DNA of 64,000 nt from Flagellimonas myxillae (lineage in GTDB: Bacteria; Bacteroidota; Bacteroidia; Flavobacteriales; Flavobacteriaceae): positions 310,001 to 374,000 of the forward strand of contig NZ_JAMFLY010000003.1 of NCBI RefSeq assembly GCF_023502235.1, in the 5' to 3' direction. The notes beneath the pieces are model-generated. The model was not told the DNA's origin. It saw nothing but the letters and a program-made list of their open reading frames with translations, and ran no database searches. The translations under genes were made by a program, and so were the position numbers. Shown piece after piece: positions 1 to 9,359 of the stretch (position 1 is the first letter of the stretch; every line of letters begins with the position of its first letter).

Positions 1-281
1 AACAATCCCAACTCCCGAAAACTCTCTTGAAAAATATGCATCAACCTGGGTTGGCCGATAGCGGCCAAGGCTTGTTTCACATCGATTTCTTGACCGTTGT
101 GCTCGAGCTTAACGAATTGTTTTGCTGTGGCTATGGCTCCAGAGGATACCAAGATGAACTCATATTCATCTTTCAATAATGCCATTTGCCTACCAATGTC
201 TTCAATCTTCCCCCTGGAGATTTGATTGGTTTCCTTGGTGAGTGTATTGGAGCCGATTTTTATAAGAACCCTCTTTTTCAT
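1..281 (-). CDS. proB: Glutamate 5-kinase, N-terminal part (runs off window)
   Basis: This enzyme phosphorylates glutamate to gamma-glutamyl phosphate, the first step of proline synthesis in the cytoplasm. Only about the first 93 codons are present; the gene continues past base 1. The protein starts MKKRVLIKIGSNTL and carries the amino-acid-kinase phosphate loop (KIGSNTL) and, further on, LVSSGAIA, both typical of ProB. It lies 4 bp after the proA stop and is last in this view of the minus-strand arg/pro operon. The ATG at 279-281 directly precedes the kinase core. Identification is firm even though the C-terminus is not visible. Confidence 0.9.
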   Translation of the reverse strand, partial: MKKRVLIKIGSNTLTKETNQISRGKIEDIGRQMALLKDEYEFILVSSGAIATAKQFVKLEHNGQEIDVKQALAAIGQPRLMHIFQESFRELGL

Positions 282-285
282 TGCA

Positions 286-1482
286 TCATCTTGTTTGGCC
301 GTTGCCTTTTATGTACCATTTGTTGGTCACTAAATGCTGTAGACCGATAGGTCCTCTTTGATGTAATTTATCCGTGCTTATTGCCAGTTCCCCTGCCAAT
401 CCAAATTGTCCTCCATCCGTAAACCTGGTTGAAGCGTTGTGGTAGACTGCAGCAGAATCCACCGATTCCATAAAGGTTTCGGCCTCCTCCTGATTTGTTG
501 TGATTATGGTTGCCGAATGCCCCCCACTGTGGGTGTTTATTTTGTCAATGGCCTCATTCAAACTTCCGGTTTCGCCCAAGACAATTTTATAATCCAAAAA
601 CTCTTCTTCCCAGATATTTTCATCGGCAATTAGCTCGGTGTTTCCGTGCTTTGAGATGACGGTGTCCCCATACACCGTGACTTTTTTGTTTTTCAGTTGT
701 TCAACCAAATCAGAAACAAAGTTGTCCTTATTGGGCAATTCGGAGTCAATCAGCACCTTGTCCAAGGCGTTACAGGCCGAGATTTTCGCAATTTTCGCGT
801 TCAAGATAATATCCGTAGCCATTTCCGTATCCGCCGATTTGGAAACATAGAGAAAGTTGTTTCCACGCCCACTTACAATTACAGGGCACTTGGCATGTTC
901 TTTTACAAATTGGATCAGGCGTTCCCCGCCCCTGGGTACGATCAAATCTATTTTTTGATTGGGCTTGGCCAAAAATGCTTGCGTTTCTTGTCTTGAATAG
1001 TTCAAATAGGTAACCCAGTCTTTGGAACACCCATTTTCTTCCAAAGCTTGATGCCAAAGGTCAACGAGCACTAGATTGCTTCGCAACGATTCCTTGCCTC
1101 CTTTTAATAGTATTTTATTGCCCGATTTAAAAGCAATTCCGGCGGCTTCAATGGTGACATCGGGCCTGGATTCGTAAATGATCATCACGGTCCCAAAGGG
1201 AGCCGTCCTGTTGCTTACCTGCATATTGTTGTCATGCACAAACGCATAACGTTCCACTCCAATTGGGTCAGGTTGGGACGCTAGTTCAATTAAAGACTGT
1301 ACCATCCCTTGGACTTTGGCATCATCTACCTTAAGTCGGTCCCCCATGGCCAAATCTTCTCCATTATAGGCATTAAGGTCCTCGGTATTGGCGTCAACTA
1401 ATTTTCCGGCTTGCTCTTGGACCAAAATGGCCATTCGCTCCAAAACGGCATTTCGCTGTTCAATATTCAAAAGTAGACTCAT
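286..1482 (-). CDS. proA: Gamma-glutamyl phosphate reductase
   Basis: ProA reduces gamma-glutamyl phosphate to glutamate-5-semialdehyde with NADPH, the second proline step. The 398-residue protein has the normal family length. It shows YESRPDVT at 103-110, LIVPRGG at 180-186 and the catalytic cysteine in SACNALDK (Cys237). Its ATG overlaps the argD stop by 4 bp (ATGA), so the two are probably translationally coupled, and proB follows 4 bp downstream. The operon order argD-proA-proB places both proline enzymes within the arginine block, as is common in Flavobacteriaceae. Confidence 0.95.
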   Translation of the reverse strand: MSLLLNIEQRNAVLERMAILVQEQAGKLVDANTEDLNAYNGEDLAMGDRLKVDDAKVQGMVQSLIELASQPDPIGVERYAFVHDNNMQVSNRTAPFGTVMIIYESRPDVTIEAAGIAFKSGNKILLKGGKESLRSNLVLVDLWHQALEENGCSKDWVTYLNYSRQETQAFLAKPNQKIDLIVPRGGERLIQFVKEHAKCPVIVSGRGNNFLYVSKSADTEMATDIILNAKIAKISACNALDKVLIDSELPNKDNFVSDLVEQLKNKKVTVYGDTVISKHGNTELIADENIWEEEFLDYKIVLGETGSLNEAIDKINTHSGGHSATIITTNQEEAETFMESVDSAAVYHNASTRFTDGGQFGLAGELAISTDKLHQRGPIGLQHLVTNKWYIKGNGQTR

Positions 1483-2606
1483 GACAATTCGGCTTTTAAG
1501 GCTTCAAAAAACTGGTCAATTTGTTTTGTATTGATGTTCAAGGCGGGCAGGAATCGCAATACAAATTTGTCCTTGGCTCCCCCAGTGAACACTTTTTGGT
1601 TGTAAATCATATTTTTTCTCAGGGAGGCGACTTCAAAATCAAATTCCAATCCTAACATCAGCCCCCTTCCCTTTACGTTTTTTACCTGTGGAATTTCTTG
1701 GGATTTATTCAGGAAATAGGCTCCCATATCCTTCGCATTTTGGGTTAAATTTTCCTGTTCCATAACTTCCAAAACGGCCAAAACAGCCGCACAGGCCAGA
1801 TGGTTGCCACCAAATGTGGTGCCCAGCATGCCGTAAGAAGCTTCAAATAATTGATGCACCAACACCCCGGCCACTGGAAAGCCGTTGCCCATCCCTTTGG
1901 CAATCGTAATAATGTCCGGCTGAATATCGTGATGCTGGAATGCAAAGAACTTTCCGCTCCGTCCAAAGCCACATTGCACTTCGTCTGCAATTAAAACCAC
2001 CTTTTCAGCCTTGCATTTTTCTGCGACAAATTGAAGGAATTCCGTTGTTGGTTCATCCAAACCACCAACCCCCTGAATGGGTTCCAAAATAACCGCGCAG
2101 TAGTCATCGGAGGCAATGGTTTTTTCAAATGCCTCGAAGTCGTTGAATGGAAGAAAGCTTACTTCCTGCTGTTTGTTGAGGGGCGCATTGATACTCGGGT
2201 TGTCTGTTGTGGCCACAGCTGCAGAGGTTCTTCCATGAAAACCATTTTTGAAAGCGATCACCTTGGATTTTCCAGTATGGAATGAGGCCAGTTTTAAGGC
2301 ATTTTCATTCGCTTCCGCCCCGGAATTGCACATAAAAAGATTAAAATCTTCGCACCCAGACAACACACCTAGTTTTGCTGCAAGCTCTTGTTGCAAGGGG
2401 TTTTGTATAGAATTGCTATAGAAACCTATTTTATCCAGTTGCTCCTTTAATCGATTTACGTAATGGGGGTGGGTATGCCCTATTGAGATTACCGCGTGCC
2501 CGCCATAAAAGTCCAGATATTTTTGACCCTTGTCATCCACAACTTCGATACCATTAGCCGAAACCGGAGTTACATCATACAGCGGGTATACATCAAATAA
2601 TTTCAT
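1479..2606 (-). CDS. argD: Acetylornithine/succinylornithine aminotransferase, class III PLP enzyme
   Basis: This PLP enzyme transaminates N-acyl-glutamate semialdehyde to N-acyl-ornithine in arginine synthesis. In 375 residues it shows NSGAEANENALKLA (94-107, cofactor phosphate region), IADEVQCGFGR (206-216, PLP aspartate) and the Schiff-base lysine in TIAKGMGNG (Lys237). The neighbours argC and argG upstream and proA downstream support an anabolic role. Bacteroidota are known to use either acetyl- or succinyl-blocked intermediates; the sequence read by eye does not decide which. A gap of 84 bp separates it from proC. Confidence 0.93.
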   Translation of the reverse strand: MKLFDVYPLYDVTPVSANGIEVVDDKGQKYLDFYGGHAVISIGHTHPHYVNRLKEQLDKIGFYSNSIQNPLQQELAAKLGVLSGCEDFNLFMCNSGAEANENALKLASFHTGKSKVIAFKNGFHGRTSAAVATTDNPSINAPLNKQQEVSFLPFNDFEAFEKTIASDDYCAVILEPIQGVGGLDEPTTEFLQFVAEKCKAEKVVLIADEVQCGFGRSGKFFAFQHHDIQPDIITIAKGMGNGFPVAGVLVHQLFEASYGMLGTTFGGNHLACAAVLAVLEVMEQENLTQNAKDMGAYFLNKSQEIPQVKNVKGRGLMLGLEFDFEVASLRKNMIYNQKVFTGGAKDKFVLRFLPALNINTKQIDQFFEALKAELS

Positions 2607-2690
2607 TTTGGTTTGTTGTCTTGTCGGTTAGGTCCTGCAAGGGCTTATCTACCGTAAAGCGTTGGCTCAACCTGAAACCTTAGATTTGTT

Positions 2691-3485
2691 CTATCCTTTT
2701 TTTATCTGGTTTATTTTCTCAAATGAAGTCACAATTCCGCGGATCAAGGAAGAGCTTAAACCTTGGTGTTCCATTTCGTTCAGGCCTTCTATGGTACATC
2801 CTCTTGGTGTGGTTACCTGATCAATTTCCTCTTCGGGATGACTCCCAGAATCGATAAGCAAACTTGCAGCTCCATTACAGGTATGCATGGCTAGTTCCTG
2901 GGCCTCTTTAGCATCGAACCCTAGTTGAATGGCTCCTTGGGTGGTTGCCCTTATCAGCCGCATCCAGAATGCAATTCCGCTGGCACAAATCACAGTGGCG
3001 GCCTGCATCAAATCCTCAGGAATCTCCATGGTATGTCCCATTCGGTTAAAAATTCCCTTGGTAAGCTCTATACGCTTTTTCCCAGGTTCATTGCTGCAGA
3101 TGCAGGTCATGGAGTTTCCTACGGAAATGGCCGTATTGGGCATGCTCCTAACTATAAATTTATCAGCTCCCACGATTTCCTCAATCTTGGAAATACTAAA
3201 CCCGGTAATGGTACTGATCACCACGTGATTTTCTGTGAGCAGGTCTTTGACATCGTCCAAAATGTTGGCAAAATGCCCGGGCTGAACCGCAAAAATTAGG
3301 ATATCAGATTTTTTAACGGCCTCATGGTTATCGGAGGTGACCACAACGTTGCCATATTTTTCAAATTCTTTGATGGCGCTGGTGTTCCGCTTGGTAAGGT
3401 ACATACTGGTGGCCCCGTTACTATGCAAAATTCCTTTGGCAATGGCCAAGCCCAAATTCCCTGCTCCTATGATCGCTATTTTCAT
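2691..3485 (-). CDS. proC: Pyrroline-5-carboxylate reductase
   Basis: ProC reduces pyrroline-5-carboxylate to proline, the last step of the pathway begun by ProB and ProA in the same operon. The protein is about 264 residues and begins MKIAIIGAGNLG, so the Rossmann GxGxxG starts at residue 7. The C-terminal part contains TTPRGCTIEGL, matching the conserved P5CR motif with TPGG replaced by TPRG. A longer reading frame reaches 3524 but adds 13 residues before the beta strand that normally opens the protein; the ATG at 3483-3485 is therefore preferred. Confidence 0.93.
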   Translation of the reverse strand: MKIAIIGAGNLGLAIAKGILHSNGATSMYLTKRNTSAIKEFEKYGNVVVTSDNHEAVKKSDILIFAVQPGHFANILDDVKDLLTENHVVISTITGFSISKIEEIVGADKFIVRSMPNTAISVGNSMTCICSNEPGKKRIELTKGIFNRMGHTMEIPEDLMQAATVICASGIAFWMRLIRATTQGAIQLGFDAKEAQELAMHTCNGAASLLIDSGSHPEEEIDQVTTPRGCTIEGLNEMEHQGLSSSLIRGIVTSFEKINQIKKG

Positions 3486-3532
3486 GTTATTCTTTTTTTC
3501 AATCCCACGACCGTGGGAATCCATTTTTTATT

Positions 3533-4507
3533 TTAAAACACCCCTGCCTTTAGCTGTAATCCGGTTTGTTCTTCCAAACCGAACATCAAATTCAGGTTTT
3601 GAACCGCTTGCCCGGAGGCTCCTTTTAATAAATTGTCGATGGCCGAAGTGACCAAAAGCACATTTTCATGTTTGTGCAAATGAATATGGCATTGATTAGT
3701 GTTCACTACTTGTTTTAGGTGGATGGGTTCCTCCGAAACATAGGTAAACGCAGCATCGGAATAAAAGTCTTTGAACAATTGTTGTGCGTCTTCTAGGCTT
3801 CCATCAAAAGTGGTGTAGGCCGTAGCTAGGATACCTCTAGTAAAATTGCCCCTATTGGGCAAAAAGTGTAGTTTTCCAACCGGATTTCCGAAGGAAGCCA
3901 GACTCTCACCAATTTCACCCAAATGTTGATGTGTAAAGGGTTTGTACCAAGAAACATTGTTGTTTCTCCAGCTAAAATGTGAAGTGGACGAAAGTCCAAC
4001 TCCAGCACCCGTGCTACCAGTAACTGCATTAATATGTACCTCATTTGCTAACAGCCCCAGTTTAGATAGGGGCAAAAGCGCCAATTGGATGGCACTGGCA
4101 AAACAACCTGGATTTGCGATGGCTTCCGCCTTTTGGATACTTGTCCTGTTGAGTTCAGGCAGCCCATAAACGAAGTTTTTTCCGTTCCAGATGGAGTCGG
4201 TCTTGAGTCTAAAATCGTTGCTTAAATCGATGATCTTGGTGTGGGTCGCAAAGGTATTTTCCTCCAAAAATTTAGTCGAATTGCCATGACCAAGGCAAAG
4301 AAAGACCACATCCACATTTGGATTCACCTCCCTAGAAAACAACAGCTCTGTTTGGCCCAACAGATCTTGGTGCGCAGAGGATACGGGCTTACCTGCCCTT
4401 GTGGTACTGTACACAAAGTCAATTTCCGTTTCTGGGTGGTTCAAAAGTATCCGGATCAGTTCCCCGCCGGTATATCCTGAACCTCCTATTATTCCAACCT
4501 TAATCAT
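3533..4507 (-). CDS. argC: N-acetyl-gamma-glutamyl-phosphate reductase
   Basis: ArgC reduces N-acylglutamyl phosphate to the semialdehyde that ArgD aminates. The 324-residue protein opens with MIKVGIIGGSGYTGGEL, the NADP-binding GxSGYTG signature, and has the catalytic cysteine in ANPGCFASAI (Cys135). The start codon overlaps the end of argG by 8 bp, so translational coupling is likely. About 47 bp separate its stop from the proC start. Length and motifs are standard and nothing appears damaged. Confidence 0.95.
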   Translation of the reverse strand: MIKVGIIGGSGYTGGELIRILLNHPETEIDFVYSTTRAGKPVSSAHQDLLGQTELLFSREVNPNVDVVFLCLGHGNSTKFLEENTFATHTKIIDLSNDFRLKTDSIWNGKNFVYGLPELNRTSIQKAEAIANPGCFASAIQLALLPLSKLGLLANEVHINAVTGSTGAGVGLSSTSHFSWRNNNVSWYKPFTHQHLGEIGESLASFGNPVGKLHFLPNRGNFTRGILATAYTTFDGSLEDAQQLFKDFYSDAAFTYVSEEPIHLKQVVNTNQCHIHLHKHENVLLVTSAIDNLLKGASGQAVQNLNLMFGLEEQTGLQLKAGVF

Positions 4508-5690
4508 GATTTTGGTTTACGTGGTTCGCAATTTTCCCGGAATTGGACAGTATCTTGATGAACCCTTTGGCATCATCCGCTGTCCAACCTTTGTTCATCT
4601 CCCCATAACTGCCAAATGACGCATTCATCAGATCGTGTTTGGAGGAAATTCCATTCAATTCAAATCGATAGGGATGTAGTGTTACAAAGACATCGCCCGA
4701 CACATTTTTCTGCGTATCTGCAAGAAAGGACTCAATGTTTCGCATCACTTCGTCCAAATAATTACCCTCGTGGAGCAGCATACCATAAAAATTGCCCAAC
4801 TGCTCTTTTTGATATTGTTGCCACTTGCTCAAGGTGTGCTTTTCCAACAAGTGGTGCGCTTTAATAATGATGGTAGGCGCAGCGGCCTCAAAACCAACTC
4901 TTCCTTTGATACCGATGATGGTGTCGCCCACATGGATGTCCCTTCCAATGGCATATTGGGAGGCAATGGACTCCAATTTTTCAATATTTTCCACCGGAGT
5001 ACCACTAACACCGTCAACAGCAGTGAGCTCACCTTTGGTAAAGGTCAATTTCAATTCTTTGGACAATTCCTTTTGCAATTGGCTGGGGTAGGCCGATTCA
5101 GGAAGCGAAAGATGGGAGGTTAAAGTTTCGTCCCCTCCCACAGAAGTTCCCCAAAGCCCTCTGTTGATGGAATATTTGGCTTTTTCCCAGGAATAATCGA
5201 TGCCATTTTTTTGCAAGTACTCAATTTCTGCTTCCCTAGAGAGTTTGTTGTCCCTGATCGGGGTGATGATATTGATATCTGGCGACGCGATTTGAAAAAT
5301 CATATCGAATCTTACCTGGTCATTCCCGGCCCCAGTACTTCCATGTGCGATGTATTCCGCGCCAATTTTTTTGGCGTGGTTCACGATTTCAATGGCCTGA
5401 ACAATTCGCTCTGCGCTAACGGAGAGGGGATAGGTGTTGTTTCGGAGCACATTTCCATAGATGAGGTATTTCACCACCTTGTCATAAAAATTGGAAACTG
5501 CATCGATAGAGGTGTAGGTTGAAGCCCCGAGCGCCAAGGCCTTTTGTTCAATTTCCTCGATTTCCTCTATGCTGAATCCGCCGGTGTTCACACTTACCGC
5601 ATGGACTTCAAATCCCTCTTCTTGGGAAAGATATTTGGCACAATAGGAGGTATCCAATCCACCACTATAGGCTAATACAAGTTTTTTCAT
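4500..5690 (-). CDS. argG: Argininosuccinate synthase
   Basis: ArgG joins citrulline and aspartate with ATP to form argininosuccinate. The 396-residue protein has the N-type ATP pyrophosphatase loop AYSGGLDTSYC at residues 8-18, and later HGSTGAGNDQVRFD and YSINRGLWG, all typical. It overlaps the preceding GNAT gene by 4 bp and argC by 8 bp, placing it second in the operon. The length is close to the family norm of about 400. argH and the carbamoyltransferase are not in this window and may follow proB outside it. Confidence 0.95.
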   Translation of the reverse strand: MKKLVLAYSGGLDTSYCAKYLSQEEGFEVHAVSVNTGGFSIEEIEEIEQKALALGASTYTSIDAVSNFYDKVVKYLIYGNVLRNNTYPLSVSAERIVQAIEIVNHAKKIGAEYIAHGSTGAGNDQVRFDMIFQIASPDINIITPIRDNKLSREAEIEYLQKNGIDYSWEKAKYSINRGLWGTSVGGDETLTSHLSLPESAYPSQLQKELSKELKLTFTKGELTAVDGVSGTPVENIEKLESIASQYAIGRDIHVGDTIIGIKGRVGFEAAAPTIIIKAHHLLEKHTLSKWQQYQKEQLGNFYGMLLHEGNYLDEVMRNIESFLADTQKNVSGDVFVTLHPYRFELNGISSKHDLMNASFGSYGEMNKGWTADDAKGFIKILSNSGKIANHVNQNHD

Positions 5691-6301
5691 TTTGATTTCT
5701 TTTTAAGGAAAAGATTCTCTTTCATTCGCTTTAGCCGCTGAAAAGCTCTTCCGTTCAGTTTTTTGGATTGTGTTTTTTCGGTTTCTGGGTCGTACAGCAT
5801 TCCTGTGCAAAGGCACATGTTCTTTTCGGTTCGGGTGAGAATATCAAAGTTTTTGCAGGTTTGACAGCCTTTCCAGAAGTCAGGGTCATCCGTAAGTTCC
5901 GAGAAGGTTACGGGTTTATAACCTAACTCATAGTTCATTTTCATTACGGCCAAACCGGTGGTTATCCCAAATATCTTGGCTTCAGGAAACTTCTGCCTAG
6001 AAAGTTCAAAAATGGCCTTCTTGATTTTTTTGGCCAGTCCCTGCTTTCGATAATCGGGATGCACGATTAAGCCGGAATTGGCCACAAAGTTCTTGTTCCC
6101 CCAAACCTCGATGTAGCAGAATCCGGCAAATTTGTCCCCGTCCAAGGCTATTACCGCATTGCCGTTTTCCAACCTTTTCATGATATACTCCGGGCTACGC
6201 TGGGCAATACCTGTACCACGTACCTTAGCGGATTCCGTGATGGTATCGCTTATGGTCTGGGCGTATTTAAAATGTGATTCGTTAGCAATTACAATTTCCA
6301 T
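5687..6301 (-). CDS. GNAT N-acetyltransferase leading the arginine operon, with C-terminal cysteine cluster
   Basis: This 204-residue protein has a GNAT acetyl-CoA fold: VIALDGDKFAGFCYIEVW forms the core strands and VHPDYRKQGLAKKI is the pyrophosphate-binding Q/RxxGxG/A loop. After the acetyltransferase core comes CQTCKNFDILTR...CLCTG, a CxxC...CxC set that could hold zinc or iron. It is the first gene of the argG-argC-proC-argD-proA-proB operon and overlaps argG by 4 bp, so a role in making N-acylglutamate, or in regulating the pathway by acylation, is a fair inference. Substrate specificity cannot be read from the sequence. Confidence 0.8.
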   Translation of the reverse strand: MEIVIANESHFKYAQTISDTITESAKVRGTGIAQRSPEYIMKRLENGNAVIALDGDKFAGFCYIEVWGNKNFVANSGLIVHPDYRKQGLAKKIKKAIFELSRQKFPEAKIFGITTGLAVMKMNYELGYKPVTFSELTDDPDFWKGCQTCKNFDILTRTEKNMCLCTGMLYDPETEKTQSKKLNGRAFQRLKRMKENLFLKKKSK

Positions 6302-6389
6302 TGCTAGGTAATTTTGAACTGATAAAAAATTGAAAGCTGTTGGTTTTTTGCGGAAATGGACTCACCTATTTCCATAACTAATATGCACC

Positions 6390-6436
6390 CTTACGGGCGA
6401 CGGCGTGGAGCGAATGGACGTACGGGGGCAAGTGTG
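6390..6436. other. GC-rich block in the leader upstream of the arginine operon
   Basis: The 216-bp gap 6302-6517 between the GNAT gene start and the stop of the next upstream gene is mostly AT-rich. It contains a block of about 47 bp that is roughly two-thirds G+C, with TACGGG near each end. It would lie in the 5' leader of the arg/pro transcript. No known riboswitch was recognised. It may be a structured leader or a relic of other sequence. Confidence 0.3.
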
Positions 6437-6517
6437 CCGAATGTAGATAATATGTGTGTTTGTCCTTTCATTACGGGTTAAAAGTACAAATTATATCCAA
6501 TTGACCTAAAATGGCAT

Positions 6518-7870
6518 TTACTTTTTGAAGAAATGTAACTTTTTTCCGCCTTTACCCATGATTTCATAAATGAGATAGCCAAAAACAAAAATATACTCAA
6601 CAGACAGTAACCAGAGGTTTTCGGTATACTCTGGGTTGGCGTAGGCAAAATAACTGAGCACGGCCATAAGGGACCACACCATTGCAAAACGGAATTTGGT
6701 AAAGGTGCAAAGCAGCAGTGGGAAAACGATGTACCAAGGATGTACTGTGGTAGACAAGAAATAGTAACCCGATAACACAAAGAGCATGGAAATGATGAGT
6801 GTATGGAAATTTTGATTTTTCCGAACCAAAGCCAGTACAAGGGTTCCCACAATGGTAATGCGTGCTACCCAACTCCCATATATTTTGACCAACTCCCACG
6901 GTTTTGCATCAAATAAATGGACCGCGATGTTTTTTATCCCGTTATAAATACCCGCATTGAATTCAAAGTTGGAAAACCATAGACCAACGGTTTGCGAATA
7001 GTTGTCAATAAATTCGGATGAATAAAATGGGAGAAGCAGACCAGCACATGCCAGTCCCACCGCAAGATAGAACAGGGCACTTTTCTTGACGCCAAAGTAC
7101 TTAAGGAATAGTGGCAAAAACAAAATGGGCACCAATTTCACCATGATAGAGGCGGCATAAATCGGAGCGGCCCACAACCATTTATACTGACTAATGAGGT
7201 ACATGGCCCAGACAAAGAAAAAGAGCATCACCCCTTCGAAATGAAGATTTCCGGTTAGTTCTACGATGACCAAAGGATTCAAAAAATACCAGAAAACTTG
7301 ATGTGGGGAACGATTGAGATGTTGCAGCAACTTTCTTCCAAAGTAAAGGATACCCACATCCGCCAAGATAATGGTAAATCTCATCGCAATGATGGAGCCC
7401 AAAATACTTCCGCCTCCCAAAAAGGTGGCCGCGGCAAATATTATCTGGTTTACGGGAGGATAGTTGCTGTAATGTCTAGCGCTGAGGCCACCCATTCCAT
7501 CAAAAAGCTCTTGTGCATTGGCGATGGGTAAATTTCCCTGAAGAATAAGCTCTTTGGGAAGGTGCAAATACGGATTGATGCCATTTTTGATGAGTTCCCC
7601 GTCCCAGATAAACCGATAAAAATCCTGCGACAAGTTAGGTTCGGCGCAGATAAAGACCAATCTAAAAACAATGCCGACAACCAAAAGGAACTTAAAATTC
7701 CATTTCTCAAATTGGATAAGCTTATAGTGCAGGAAGAACAGGGCTACAAATAGCGAGAGCAGCTTAGGGAAATCCTCGCGGTTAAGGTCGTAGGCAAAAA
7801 CTGCATAGAACAACAAGCTCCCTATACCCAAAAGGATAGGAATTCTATGCAATTTCCAATAGGAAAACAT
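6518..7870 (-). CDS. Polytopic GT-C type glycosyltransferase (GT87/MptB-like mannosyltransferase)
   Basis: This 450-residue integral membrane protein has about ten or more hydrophobic helices and an early extracytoplasmic loop containing NLSQDFYRFIWDG, the acidic motif seen in GT-C enzymes that use polyprenyl-phosphate sugars. It likely transfers a sugar, probably mannose, from a lipid-linked donor on the periplasmic face of the inner membrane. It is the last gene of a three-glycosyltransferase run, 3 bp after the processive GT2 gene, and the DPM-type gene two places upstream could make its donor. The acceptor is unknown. Confidence 0.75.
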   Translation of the reverse strand: MFSYWKLHRIPILLGIGSLLFYAVFAYDLNREDFPKLLSLFVALFFLHYKLIQFEKWNFKFLLVVGIVFRLVFICAEPNLSQDFYRFIWDGELIKNGINPYLHLPKELILQGNLPIANAQELFDGMGGLSARHYSNYPPVNQIIFAAATFLGGGSILGSIIAMRFTIILADVGILYFGRKLLQHLNRSPHQVFWYFLNPLVIVELTGNLHFEGVMLFFFVWAMYLISQYKWLWAAPIYAASIMVKLVPILFLPLFLKYFGVKKSALFYLAVGLACAGLLLPFYSSEFIDNYSQTVGLWFSNFEFNAGIYNGIKNIAVHLFDAKPWELVKIYGSWVARITIVGTLVLALVRKNQNFHTLIISMLFVLSGYYFLSTTVHPWYIVFPLLLCTFTKFRFAMVWSLMAVLSYFAYANPEYTENLWLLSVEYIFVFGYLIYEIMGKGGKKLHFFKK

Positions 7871-7873
7871 TGT

Positions 7874-9358
7874 CTAGGCCTTGGAGGTCAACGATTTGAA
7901 AAATACAAAGGCAAATCCCATGAACAACATTAAATGAAATGGGAACAATCCAAAATCGTTAAATGGGACCGCTAGATACATTCCGAATAGGAAGTAAACC
8001 ATCAACGCAAATTCCAAGATCATATTGGGGGATAGTTTTTTGGTCAAATACTTATTACCCTTCCAACTGTCGGTAAGATTGTTGATGTTGAATTTTGGGG
8101 TACGAACAAACTCGCTACGCTTACCCAAATGTCCTTCCAAGACAGCTACCGTATTATGCAGTGAAAATCCAAGGGCTACCGAGAAAAAGGTAAAGAACAG
8201 CTTAATGTAGTCCACAAACTTGTCGAAACTACTGCCTTGAATACTCTTATAGGTAAACCAATAACAGGTGAATAGGATGATGGTACTTACGATAAAAAAC
8301 CTGTTCACATCAAAAACCCAAGCCAAATGGCCATAAGAATTTTTGATGTACAGCATGGGAATGCTCAAAATGGCAACGATGAACATACATAGGAACATGG
8401 AGCTGTTCAGCAGGTGCATTACCCCGTGGAACTTTGTTTTAAAGGGGATGTTTTTAGCGGTAATCACACTCCAAACCGTTTTTCTGAAATTCTCGGCCCC
8501 TCCCTTATTCCATCGGAATTGCTGGGATCTTGCCGCGCTAATCACCACTGGTAGTTCAGCTGGAGTTTCCACATCTTCCAGATACTTGAACTTCCAGTTC
8601 TTCAATTGGGCACGGTAGCTCAAATCCAAATCTTCGGTCAAGGTATCTCCCTCCCAGTTTCCGGCATCGATGATACATTCCTTTCTCCAGATTCCGGCAG
8701 TTCCGTTAAAGTTAATGAAGTGCCCTTTTGAATTTCTCCCAACTTGCTCCAAAGTAAAGTGGGCATCCAAAGCAAAAGCCTGAATTTTTGTAAGGGTGGA
8801 ATAATCCCGGTTGATATGTCCCCAACGGGTCTGTACCACCCCGATTTCCCCATCCTTGAAATAGGGAACGGTCTTTTTTAACCAATCGCTTTCAGGAAGG
8901 AAATCGGCATCAAAAATAGCGATGAACTCACCTTTTGCGATTGCCAAACCTTCTTTTAGGGCTCCTGCCTTAAATCCTTGACGGTTTTCCCTGCGAATGT
9001 GTTGGATATCCAATCCGGTTTTCTGAAGTTCCTCGATTCTTTGGGAGGTCTCCACAACGGTATCATCGGTGGAATCATCCAAAACCTGGATTTCCAGTTT
9101 GCTTTTGGGATATTCTATTTTTGAGATGTTCTCTAGCAGCCGCTCCATCACATATTCTTCGTTGTAGATGGGCAACTGAATGGTGACAAACGGAATTTCC
9201 TTGGGGTCCAATAGATTGAATTTGGGTGCCTCCTCGTTCCTTTTTTTATTGCCGAGATAGTTAACGAGCAGGTTCAACTGGGCCAAGCTATAGCAAAAAA
9301 TCAGAATTAATGCCATACTATAAATGGCGATGATAATTAAAGCAATTGTTAGTCCCAT
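7874..9358 (-). CDS. Processive GT2 family glycosyltransferase, cellulose synthase/CslA-like
   Basis: The protein has 494 residues. One N-terminal helix (about 3-30) is followed by a GT2 catalytic domain with all the processive-synthase signatures: LDDSTDDT (Asp94/95), the DAD metal site at 150-152, TED at 241-243 and QQFRW at 279-283. Several C-terminal membrane helices follow. Such proteins polymerise a beta-glycan or make a glycolipid at the inner membrane. It sits between a GT-C and a DPM-type glycosyltransferase with almost no spacing, so the three are probably co-transcribed. The sugar polymerised cannot be inferred; gluco/mannan-type and glycolipid products are both possible. Confidence 0.85.
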   Translation of the reverse strand: MGLTIALIIIAIYSMALILIFCYSLAQLNLLVNYLGNKKRNEEAPKFNLLDPKEIPFVTIQLPIYNEEYVMERLLENISKIEYPKSKLEIQVLDDSTDDTVVETSQRIEELQKTGLDIQHIRRENRQGFKAGALKEGLAIAKGEFIAIFDADFLPESDWLKKTVPYFKDGEIGVVQTRWGHINRDYSTLTKIQAFALDAHFTLEQVGRNSKGHFINFNGTAGIWRKECIIDAGNWEGDTLTEDLDLSYRAQLKNWKFKYLEDVETPAELPVVISAARSQQFRWNKGGAENFRKTVWSVITAKNIPFKTKFHGVMHLLNSSMFLCMFIVAILSIPMLYIKNSYGHLAWVFDVNRFFIVSTIILFTCYWFTYKSIQGSSFDKFVDYIKLFFTFFSVALGFSLHNTVAVLEGHLGKRSEFVRTPKFNINNLTDSWKGNKYLTKKLSPNMILEFALMVYFLFGMYLAVPFNDFGLFPFHLMLFMGFAFVFFKSLTSKA

Positions 9359-9359
9359 A

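Noticed and set aside
3486-3524. Longer start for proC
   Set aside because: The extra 13 residues precede the Rossmann strand that normally begins the protein and include a Lys/Asn-rich stretch typical of leader DNA.
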